Below, piece after piece: positions 24,127-34,500 of a DNA stretch of 64,000 nucleotides (positions are counted from its first letter, which is position 1; each line of letters starts with the position of its first letter). Position numbers and translations under genes: made by a program. The notes beneath the pieces are model-generated. The model saw only the letters and a list, made by a program, of their open reading frames with translations, had not been told where the DNA came from and ran no database searches. Source of the stretch: Sodiomyces alkalinus F11 (taxonomy: Eukaryota; Ascomycota; Sordariomycetes; Glomerellales; Plectosphaerellaceae); assembly GCF_003711515.1 (NCBI RefSeq), contig NW_021167086.1, positions 829,149-893,148 on the forward strand, read 5' to 3'.

Positions 24127-25619
24127 CTTTGGAACGCATGTTCAGCCGATCGACTGCGCCGGTGATGGGCACTGTAATCATGCATTTTCGTTTTGTGTGT
24201 GATTTGGTGTTTTGGACGTTGATGTGCAACTAAGAAAGTGTTAGATACCCCATAAGAGCTGTTTTCTTTTCTCGTCCCCCCCCTTTTTTTTATCCTCTCT
24301 ACTTGTCCCCTCCTCATTCGACTTGCTTCGCCTGTTTGGCATGGCCTTGATGTTGAAAACCACCACAACATGCGGTAGAAAGCATGATTGCACCATGCCT
24401 ACTGCCGCTTGGCAAACCTCACCGTACACCTCAAATCCTCCATATCACCACACATCGACGAAATATCTCGATAGCTCAAATGTATGTATAAAATAAAAGA
24501 GATATGCAGGCATATCATATACTTTTGCGTCCCCAAAGCCTCTATATATGCCGCCACTCACTCCCATTCGGCCCCCCTTGTTCTTTTGTCTTCTCGCCAT
24601 CTCAAGATAAACCGTCTCAAACGCTGGGCACCCACCCACCGGCATTCTCCCTGCTGAGCCTCGAACTCTCTAGCCAACCAATGCCGCCCTGAAAAGCAAA
24701 AGAAGAAAGCAATTAGATCGCCCCAGCCCGTAGCCCCTTTGCGCATAAAAAAAACCGCTCCAAGGAGAGAGGTCTTGTCGTCCAAGGCGGGCACGTGTTC
24801 CCGAGAAAAATATAGATCATAACTGTATATATAAAAAAAAGCAGGTGTCCGCCCTCGTCGTGATTCCGTATGCCGCCGGCTGGTGCTCGTACGAAGTTCA
24901 ATTTTGCCGCCCAAAGCCTCTTCATCCATCGTAACCTGTCTCTATCCGTTCAAGCCAACAACGCAGATATCATTCGAGGAACCGAAATCAACCATAAACA
25001 TAAAAGAAGAAAGGGGAAGAAGGAAGAACGGGGAAAACAAAAAGAAATTGATCTCTCATGACATCTCCTTTTACCCTTCATCATGGCCTGCAAAAGACCA
25101 ATGGAGAACGTATCGTACAGACTCAAACATTCGTTCAGTCGTGCCAATTCATCTTCTGGCCTCTGAATACAAAAAAAAAAAAAAAAAAAAAACTGGGAGC
25201 GCAGAAGAAATCACCATCGTGGCACGCTAGCCCTCCCGTTCGGCGCAGCGGCGTCTGGATGAGAATTGGCATTGGCTCGAGCTTCCCTTCGCAGTGCAAC
25301 TACACCTCTCGTCTTTGGTGATAAGGGCGCGGGCCACCACCCGTTGCGGCAAATCACGGAAAATGCACCGACGGCATTGCTGCTTCGTACTCGGCCAGAG
25401 GGCTATGAGGTGAGCTGGCTTGTCCTGACCCCCCTGACCCAAGGTGAGCCCTAGTAGGGGAGAGAAGAAATCCGGCTTCCTGGGGCTATTTGAGGCGGGG
25501 CCGGAATATCAAAGTCGCGGAGGGAAGCATCAATATGGTGCAAGCCCATGATTTAACTGACGCCAGTCGGTCCCTTGTGGTTCGGGCATACTATGACTTC
25601 GGAGTGCAGCCGCTTTTCA
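24127..25619. other. Convergent spacer between the DUF202 and Zn2Cys6 genes
   Basis: No gene is supported. The two neighbours converge, so both 3' ends lie here. The stretch has many A/T-rich and A/G-rich runs, including an A run near 25170-25191, and only short frames. Confidence 0.5.
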
Positions 25620-27176
25620 TCACCCTTCAGAGTAATAGATCCCAGCAGTGGAGGGAGGATAGTCGCCCGCATCGGGGTGGTGTTCGGAACGCACGGGGGT
25701 TCCCGCCGAGCCATCATCGGCTCCGTAGCCCCATTGAGCATAGTCGTCGCCTGACCTAGCGTAACCGAGCGCTTGCTGTGGCTGTGGTTGTGGTTGTGGC
25801 TGTGGCCAGGCGCCGAATTGACCAGTGTGTGGAATTGCGCCAGCCGACAGGGACGCTCCATGGTCTATGTGGCTCGTCGCGGTGGAGGCTGGCAAAGAGG
25901 TGGAAATATGCGTAGCATACGCGCCAGGGGCCATGGTGGCTGGCATCTGATGTGCGTGTTGGGACACCATACCGTACTGTTGCGGGCCGTGGCCGTCATT
26001 GCCGAAGGTCATGGATCGCGGAGGAGCAGGAGCGGGCGCATACGAAGACCAGGTCGTCATATCTTCGCGCGGTGCATTCCCGGGGCCGGCATGATGGAGA
26101 GCCCCGTTCCAGCCTGCGGACGCTTGCGGCGTCTGTGCCGTGTACGGCGAGATCCATGAGGCGCCCATGTCCAAAGCTTTCGGAGCTGAGTTTGGACTAG
26201 CATCCTGGGATACCCAACCTGCCATGGATTGCGCAGCGAAGTCGAACGCTCCAGAAGCAGAGGAAACGTTTGAGGGCACTGCAGGGCCAAATAATGCTCT
26301 GTCAGCTTCACAAAAGACACCCCAGGCACGGCCTTTGGATCCGGGGATGATGGGGAGTGTAGACGTACCGATAGCATCCCTGGGCGACTCGACTCCTGCC
26401 CCGGGCGGCTTGACCACCAGGGTATTGTGAGTAGCCAATTGGGGGTTCGAAGTCGCCGCGGGCCCTGGATACGGCTGAGTAGGAAGGGCAGGAGATGACG
26501 AAGACGAAGTGACCTTGGAGCCGGCGGTGGAAGCCCGTGACGGGGCTTTGGGACGTGCATCCGAAGGCGGTGGTTGGTCGACAGGGTAGAAGCTACACTC
26601 CTTCTTTAGGCGGATGCAGTTAACGCATCGGCCCTGCGCATCCGAGTTGGAGGGGATGCACCGGATCTTGCGTCGCCGGCAATGTCCTAGGAAGACATGG
26701 AATTTAGTCTGCGTCTCCCCCCCCCGTAACGTGTCCATGTCTGCAACTTTACACTTACCACAAGCAACTGATGTACGGTGATAGCCTAGTTTATTCTTCT
26801 TCTTATCCCCTGGTAAGCCAATTTGATGATGATCCGAGGCATTACTGGGGTGGGGTCTGACGTTTGGTGAGGACACAGAGCGCTTGAGCTCCTTGCTCGC
26901 CTGTGACGAGGAATCTCTTCGATCTTTCAGCGAAGATGTCTCGTGGGAGGGCGGCGTATCCACGGACGCCGAAGCCGCGTGGCCTTGAACCGGGACTCCG
27001 TAGTTAGGTAGGTATCCAGTCGGGGGCATTCCCATGCCTGTCCCATCGCTCAATGGCAGTGATGTATGTGAGTGGTAAGGGTAGGCCATCGTAGCGGCTG
27101 TCATCTGCTGAATATCGTCGGGGCGGTACCCAGACGTCAAGTATTCTGAAGGAGGTGATCGAAAAACGACTGCCAT
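25620..27176 (-). CDS. Zn2Cys6 (C6) fungal transcription factor
   Basis: Two minus-strand exons (26759-27176, then 25620-26686) encode 494 residues. The single intron splits the glycine codon inside the zinc cluster. After splicing the cluster reads C-x2-C-x6-C-x10-C-x2-C-x6-C at about residues 139-170 (CGHCRRRKIRC, then CVNC and a final KKEC), the classic Gal4-type DNA-binding unit. It is preceded by a basic stretch (DKKKNKLGYHR). The rest is Pro/Ser/Gln-rich with a PQPQPQPQPQQ run near 460, suggesting a disordered activation region. No fungal-specific middle homology domain is evident. The cluster lies internally rather than at the N terminus, and the long C-terminal flank suggests a small, single-domain regulator. 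The gene is nuclear by inference. The target pathway is unknown; no biosynthetic cluster adjoins it. Confidence 0.92.
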   Translation of the reverse strand: MAVVFRSPPSEYLTSGYRPDDIQQMTAATMAYPYHSHTSLPLSDGTGMGMPPTGYLPNYGVPVQGHAASASVDTPPSHETSSLKDRRDSSSQASKELKRSVSSPNVRPHPSNASDHHQIGLPGDKKKNKLGYHRTSVACGKCKVADMDTLRGGETQTKFHVFLGHCRRRKIRCIPSNSDAQGRCVNCIRLKKECSFYPVDQPPPSDARPKAPSRASTAGSKVTSSSSSPALPTQPYPGPAATSNPQLATHNTLVVKPPGAGVESPRDAIGTSTLPIIPGSKGRAWGVFCEADRALFGPAVPSNVSSASGAFDFAAQSMAGWVSQDASPNSAPKALDMGASWISPYTAQTPQASAGWNGALHHAGPGNAPREDMTTWSSYAPAPAPPRSMTFGNDGHGPQQYGMVSQHAHQMPATMAPGAYATHISTSLPASTATSHIDHGASLSAGAIPHTGQFGAWPQPQPQPQPQQALGYARSGDDYAQWGYGADDGSAGTPVRSEHHPDAGDYPPSTAGIYYSEG

Positions 27177-27553
27177 CCAAAACTCTCAGCTCCGAGTGTG
27201 TCCACGACGATGTGTGAGATGCTGTCTTGACCCCTGCCTCGGTGATCTAGCTGGATAAGGTTCCTTGAATAGGGGGCCAAAGTGAATGCCTGGGATATTA
27301 TTAGAGCGTGCTTCGGCCATGACCAAAGTGTAAAGTAGGTAGGTGTAAGCAGTTTTAGAGGGGGTGGGATCAGGGCACATGGAGGGTCGGCAGGTCCGAG
27401 TCCTATACGCGTGGAATCTCAACTAGACAATGCGCTAGGATCCGTCTGACCCCCTCGGGGTAGCTATGGCAGCAACGTGCATGAATAACGGGAATAAAGT
27501 TCAAAAGCCAAACCGGTCAGACGGAGGGGGATGTATGAAAAAGGAATTTCCTC

Positions 27554-28045
27554 CTACCGTAAACTCTGCAAGATGTGGCCGCAACTCTGTCGGAGGATCT
27601 TGATCTGACAGAACTGACAGTAAGTTTCTGTCCTGTTTTGTCTTTTCACCTGTCCTAGACGGCTTTGGTTTCGTAAATCAGGGACTGAAGTCGATTGTTC
27701 AAATTCGATAGGAGGATATTGCAACAACAGGTGGCTTTGTTGTGCTCTTTGGGGTCCATGCATTCAGATTGTCCAATCTGAAATCTTAAAATCTTCAGCA
27801 AAGCGTAGCGGGAAGCCAAGTTGGTCGTCAGCCGTCACTCCTCGGGCAATGTCGATTCGCCCGCTGTCCAATGTCCGCTGCCTCGAGTTCCCGAAACCGT
27901 GGAGTAATGACGAAAAGTTGTGAGTGAAGAGATCTCGGCCTATGTATTCGCGTTGGTCGAGTCGGAACCAGCCCCTTCCTGATCGCTTCCAAGTACCGGG
28001 CAAAGATGGCACCTCAACGTGGTCAAACAAGCCTAGCGGCCGGAG
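27554..28045 (-). pseudogene. Possible coding relic or unrecognised exon(s)
   Basis: Reading the minus strand from about 28045 gives one frame interrupted by a single TGA near 27764-27766, followed by a further 69 open codons to 27554. The first part looks protein-like, with GTWKRSGRGWFRLDQREYIG and DQLGFPLRFAEDFKISDW; the second ends with a Cys/His-containing stretch (CQFCQIKILRQSCGH). A plausible 3' splice site (CTTTTAG) precedes the first part. I recognise no family. Codon choice shows no clear third-position bias. It could be a decayed gene, the last exon of an unrecognised gene, or chance. Confidence 0.2.
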
Positions 28046-31000
28046 CTAAAAGGAAGATGAGCTCCAGGGAGTGCCGAGTCAAGTGTGTCTTCGGGCCGAG
28101 ATCCCTCGTCAACGGTGAGGAAGTTTTTTTGCGCCCCGGTGGGTAGGGATGAGGAGATGCTGGCGGTGCTGGCGGTGCTCGATGTCGAATAGTAGCGGTG
28201 CTTCCGGAGTAAACCCCGTATCCGTATATGCGTGGTGGAGTTGATGCAGACCACACACAGATGGCGATGTTTCGCCCAACGCTTGCTTTTCCTCCGTTGC
28301 TTCTTCTTCTTCCAGTCCCTTTCCTTCCACTTCCTGGTTCTATGTCCCCAACAAACTGATGCGTCTGTTGGAGGTCAAGACTACAATCCAGTTTTTATTT
28401 CCGCCCAAGACACCAGTCACTGAATATCGTGCCCACCTGACGCCGTCTTCCTATGTAGCTGAGGTCTCGTATGGCCTGCTGGCAGGGTAAGCCTCTCAGC
28501 CTGCTGGAGTCCCCGGCGAATTACTCACTGAGGAATGTTCAACTACCCAGAAAAGGCGTTCTGTTGACCGTGGTCCGTGGGTCTGGGCTCTGCAGCGTCT
28601 AGATGGTTGGCTCGTCCTGTTGATGTCTCACTAGGAAGGACTCGCGGTGAATCAAGGAATATCCACCTGACAATTTCCGCGCTTTTTGGTGTGTGATGCC
28701 GCCCCTCTGTAACCGGTCTGTTGGATTGTTCGCTGAGGAAGTTCCTTTTTGCACGCGTCTGGATAAATGGAGTACGCCCTCGAAGGAGATTCCGGAGCCT
28801 GAGCTGGCTTGTGTAAACCAAGAGCAGGCGTCAAATAACTGGTATGGAAAGTCTGAAACCAAAGAGGATGGATATTTTAATGGGAGGGCTGCCTTGACGC
28901 AGAATTGGAAAAAGAAATTGGGTATTGCCGCTGGTGAATGTGTCGTAGACTAACGCCTCTGCGCGGCGGCTGACGTTGAGAGCTCTGCGAAGAGTGCTTC
29001 CTTTTTCAGACCGGCCTTCAGTGTTGGTAAATTAGCTGGGCCTGATCAGTTGTCCCTGCTGTATCAAGAACACGCCAGGGAGGGAGGGTGACAGGCGGGA
29101 TGGAGGGCGAGTGAGTATTTAGGCAGGCGGAGGATCTCCAAGAAGACAGATGCCAAGGGAGAGGCAGCACGAGCAGGGGAGGCAGTATTAACAAGCAAAG
29201 GAATTCCGGCACTCCAAGAGATTTTGACAGTACTCAATATGTATTCCACAACGAGAACATGCAAAAATTGTGCATCGTGGGCTATGGTTGGGGGACAGGG
29301 GCGAGGCAGGGGTGTTGGAAAAGCAAGGGTGGTCTGGGCGGCTCTCAGGCTTCGTTCTACAGTACCTTCTGCTTCTGCGAGACGGAAACAGCTACAGATA
29401 CATACATATAGTATAGGTAGGGAATTACCTACCTACCTAGTGAAGAAAGGAACAAACCGTACGGAGTACGTTGTACTTCGTACGTCGAGGGTCGTTGCAT
29501 GGATCTGCTTCTTCTGCTCGAGATGGCGGACGGATAGAACTACTTCGACCTTGCAGATCCTTGCTAGTCGCATCGTGGCCCATCTGCCCGCAAGCAGATT
29601 ATCCGAACTGGTCCCTCCCGGGCAGGGGGTCGGTAGAGGCAGGGGGGGGGAGGCGGGGTCCAGAGCCGTTGGAGGCATCCCACCACAAAATGACATGCTT
29701 CTTTCTTCTGGGCCTTCTTCATACATGTTGAATGTCGCCAGAAGGATGTACGCTATAGGGAAACTGTCGCACCTCGATGATATATGCTCATGGGCGCTTA
29801 GTACGTCGCCGCCTTCATCGACTGGGTGGGGTTCCTACCACGCAAGATCTCTCGGTGGCCAGATCTGTGACGCATGCTCCGATGACAGACGATGAGTGAC
29901 CGGTGAGTAGTAAAGTGAAAAAGGTGAATGGGCCCAGATCAGATCAGCGCAAGACTGTCAGCTTTGGCCATGGTCCATGGAACCTGGAACCCCTCTCAAG
30001 CCATCGCCACGCTCGAGGAGTTAGGTAAGCCAGTGTGACTGGACTGACTGGCCTCTTTGTCCAGCCCCCGGTCCCCCATTTTCGGCCATTTCACCACGGT
30101 CACCGGCACCCCGGGCAGGAACACGCGGTGGCTGCTCTGAAATCGGCATGCGTTCGCATTTGCCCCCTTTGCCCCCTTTGGCCATTTGGCCACCCTCCTC
30201 CCTCCGTCCTTTTAACCCCTTGATTAGGATTTTGACCAAGTCATGGAGGGGGCGGACAACGTGGGAGACCGTTTTGGGTGGGGTGGCGGTTTCCCGGAGA
30301 TGGACGAGAGATAAAATGACGAACGTAAGGCTAAGATACACCAAGCACATGGCATGACATGCGTACATGTGTGGGTTGCTTAGATCTGACACTTGGGTTC
30401 GGGTTGACTTTGCGCACGCATCTTCTCCGTTGCGTTGGAATCAGGGAAGAGGGGCGATGCAACGAGGGGACCCGCGAGATTTGCAGAGCGACCAAATCTG
30501 TCCAGATCTGTCCTAACCTTTGACCGTCATATTGCACTTTGCCCTTCTCGTCCGTTGCGGGGGAGGGAGGGAGAGCGTTAGGCAGCCTAAAGAAAAGGTC
30601 TGTTCTCCATTGCAAATCGGCTTCTGCTCCCGGTCCACTTTGGATGGTAGGCAGGGATAAACTGCCATGGGTCGTCTGGTGCCTTGAAGATCGCGGCAGC
30701 GCGAATCTGTATCCGCACTTGTCAGAGACGCCTGTCAAGGATCAGCCGAGCCGGAGTACGCCGGCGTTCCTTAGCTCAGGCCTATAGGCAAGGGCATCCC
30801 TGTGAGAACTCACATCCACAACACGTCTGCTCGTCTGCACTGAACTTGAACGGGCACCTTGTTCCTTTTCTTTTCTTTTCTTTCCTTTTCCTTCGTCCAT
30901 CAAATTTCCCCTCGAAAATTTTGTGTTGTTTTTGCGAAGTATGTAAGATGGTGTGTGTGTGGGTGTGTTGACCGAATGCAGAACTTGCAGAAGCCCCGCC

Positions 31001-31537
31001 CACCGTTGAAGTAGTCCGTCGCTGCGTTTGAGGAGCCCCGATAAGAGAATGGTTTCCATCGTTAAGTCAATACATATGTGAAGTACGTTGTACGTTGTAC
31101 ATAAAGGCGGGAAATGAGCTAAACGAATGTATCCCCGTAGCCATATTTAGCACCTGGGCGGGGTGACAAGCGAAAAGTGCTCCTCCATACTTGGTCAGGC
31201 CAGAGATCTCCGTGTGGATGGTACTGGACCCTCGGAATCAGTTCCAGATATTATCAACTTTGGTTGGGCTCGTGGGCCGAAACTGGGTCAGATTCTTTGC
31301 TCTGCATACGTTGTACGGAGTACAGAGTATACCACGACACACCCTACGGCCATGTGGTCGGAGCCTCTCCATGTGGCCATGCGAGGCCATCCCATCCCTC
31401 CATGCCTTGACGGGTTGTTACCCGACCTAATAGGGCAGGTGGCTGCTCTCAGTGCGCTGGCTCGTTTCCCTTGGTCGTTGCATCGTGTCTCAAGGTGCTA
31501 CTCCATTTCCCACCCCCTGGGAACCTTGCTTTGATAT

Positions 31538-31569
31538 GCAGGACGCAGGACGCAGGACGCAGGACGCAG
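31538..31569. repeat. GCAGGAC heptamer tandem repeat
   Basis: Four perfect copies of the 7-bp unit plus four bases lie in the gene-poor region. No gene adjoins it. Confidence 0.85.
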
Positions 31570-34500
31570 TGTCGCGATGAGAAGGATCTAATTATGGCGC
31601 GATACGAGACGAGAATTTCTCGTTCTTTATGAGCTGTTGGTATATACCCTTGATCTGATGCCATCAGACGTCTTCATGGATATTGGGAAGTCCATATTGT
31701 CTTGTCCTCGCTTCAGAATCATCTGGGTTTGTCGGTCGAGCAGAAAATGGACCGGGCGAGTGCTCCGTACATACAACGTACTTGTGTACAACGTAATTAC
31801 TTCGTACGCCATAATAAAGTGGTCTCCAGGCGGTACATACCTTACCTTAGGTAGGGTACTCTCGTGGTTTCAATTTCTCGCCGCTGCCAAGAAGTGCAAA
31901 GTAACCTCATTTCCGGCAAAAGCTGAATTAATTCCGCCGAGCGTGTCACGCCCCGTGCCCTAACCAAGCATTCTCAGGTCCCCGGTTGATAAGTGAAGAA
32001 GCCCACGTAGCAGGCCAAACCCTACCCTGCAGACCGTACAGACCGTGCAGCGTGGGAAAGTCGGAAGTCGGCATTGCATCAACGCAGCAATACCGGTGGG
32101 AGGAGGGCAGTCGATTCGACTCCCTCCGTCGTTTGCTCGCAAGGTGGGCCGCGCCGCATGATTCCTACCACCCCTGACCCCCTTTACAGACACCCTCCTT
32201 ACAACGTACAGCGTACTAACATTGCGCCGGTTATCAATCGGGGTTGATGTGCAGCTAGGATCCGCCGGCTGACCGAGGGAGTTCCCTAGCCCCCGTGCCA
32301 TGATTATTATGTACCGAGCTGATATCTATCCTCGCCGACGTGACGTTTCGTCGGCTCATGTAATGTAAAGAGTGCGCATGACGTCTGGGGTTTGACGAAG
32401 TATGCGATAAACAGCTTGACTGTTCTCACCAGTATCGATGACCGCGTATCAGACGAGTCAGATGGGGAAAAGCCAGGTACGAATGGATACTAACGTGATC
32501 TTCCAGAACAGAAAGAAACCGAGGTTCATATTAGACCTAGGCATCCCGAGAAAGCGAGAATGCGCTAAACCTTAGAGATCATTTTTATTCCAGTAGTCCG
32601 AGGAAGACAGGACACGTGCGGCAAGAAAGGGGGAGGCAAATCTCAAACTCAAAGCTCCCAGGCCCTGCTCCTCCCATAACTGCCCGGCAAGCTTGGGAAG
32701 GTACCGCGTACGAAGTACGCTGTATGTAAAGTATCTAGGTACCTGAATTAACATGGGACCCTCCGAGTAAAACTTAACACTGGACTGTTATGATCGAATT
32801 GCCCCACACGTCACAAAACTACCTGGCTCGTGCATATATCTACCAGGTAGGTAAGGTATGTACGTATTATCTATGTACATAACTGTCTTGACAATGAAAG
32901 CCGGGATATCTGTCCGTCAGGTCAGTGGGAAGACAACAAGCAGCGAAAGAGAAGTGCGTGCTCTCGGAAGCCTACTCGTATCCGGTGCCTCGTAGAGAAA
33001 TGTGACAAGGGCCCCAGCGTTCACTGAACGTCCTCTAGAGCCCAGCCAACCAAACGCTCCGTGGGGAGCTGAGGATCAAAAGGAGTGGGGTGAACCATTA
33101 GCATTGGCATGCATCAAGGTCGCCGAGCTCGTTCCAGTTTACTCCACAAGTTGGTCCTGTTCAGCGGGAAGACCCGAAAGCACGACAGTGCACTTGTCCC
33201 CTGGCATATCTTTTTCCCCATATGAGGGATTCGGGAGTTCGGGGAGAGAACTATTCGTATCTCGTCAAACCCTCTTTTTGACCACTAAGAATATCTCTTT
33301 TACGAAGACTCGAAGCTGTTCGATAACGCTCTCTTTGCTCCGGGTTCCAGCGAGTTTCTCTGGTGGCCCCGCCAAAACTGCCATCTGAGATGAGGAACGG
33401 ATTAGGTTGGGAATCGCTGGCGCTTGGACCGGTATCGGACCTCTCGTGTTGGCTGCGGAGGAAATCAGCCACAAAGCTGGAGCCCCCGGTAGCCAAAAGC
33501 GGGTGGCCTGCGCTATCCATCCCCTATGATATATCCCAAGTCGAAAACGGACTAGTCTGAAATAAACTATGGAGGCAGTTGCGGCGACTTTGATTGAATT
33601 TACAGCACACATACGGGGGATGATCGCCTCCCCGCAAGAACCGAGATTCAGAGTTCGTAGGGACAAGGCGGGCCGGTTCGGTATCTTGTACACGTAGTAA
33701 TAAGGGAACCCCCGCCCTCTGGCGAGGTTCGCGGGGCGCTTTGTTTGGCCAGAGAGGTCCCTCGACCTAGCTTGTAGGTAATGGGAAATGGTCAATAGTG
33801 TTCGAAAGCCAGGGTGTATGTAACTTATGAATTCGGCAATTCGGCCAACGGCCCGAGGTCGAGTCGTTCGTCTACCATTACCTTGTACGTGGCTAGAAGA
33901 ACTGCAGTTCCGAAAACCCCAAGAATCGCACGGCGTGAGTTGACACATCCCAGGGATTCCGTCGGGTAAAGCCTACAACGTAAAGCAGCTGAACTACACT
34001 GCGCCGTACATAAATGTCGATATCTCGAGACATGGATTATGGACATTGCAGCTTTTAGATCAGAGCCTAGGAGGGAAAGCGAGATGCATGGCGAGAACAC
34101 ATGATTGGTTAGGAGAGGGAACTCGTGGCTGAAGGATGCAGGAGATGAAAATGAAAGGGGGGAAAACGTATGAAGAGGGGCGATAGAAACCTGGCACACC
34201 GGTGCCTCGCTGTGCGAAATTCGATGCAAAAATGCGAAATGGCCGTATTTTCGCTGATCGACAGACTCCCAAGACCCCGGAAACAGGGATACCAAACGCA
34301 ACCACGTTTCTTCGTTTCAAAACACCAGGTCGAAACACCAGGGGAAGGGACGCGAACAGCTTAAGGAGTATGTACAACGTAATCAATGTGCGACGAGAAA
34401 TTCCGTAGTCGTGACGGCAATCTGTGCCTATCTAATCGGCCCAAATTCGATGGGATGGAGGGTGGCTGATGCGTGGTGATGCGGACAACTAAGGCAGGTG

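Noticed and set aside
29224..29895. 223-codon plus-strand open frame
   Set aside because: It runs straight through the TACnnnGTA word cluster at 29460-29482 and a G run, and its translation resembles no protein.
32100..32125. tRNA-like B-box (GATTCGACTCC)
   Set aside because: The upstream sequence has no A-box and no cloverleaf arms could be folded by eye. A tRNAscan run would settle it.
33265..33948. 227-codon minus-strand open frame
   Set aside because: It is long, but not beyond what the number of frames and the GC content allow by chance. It has no family motif, no conserved-looking segment and no transcript signals.
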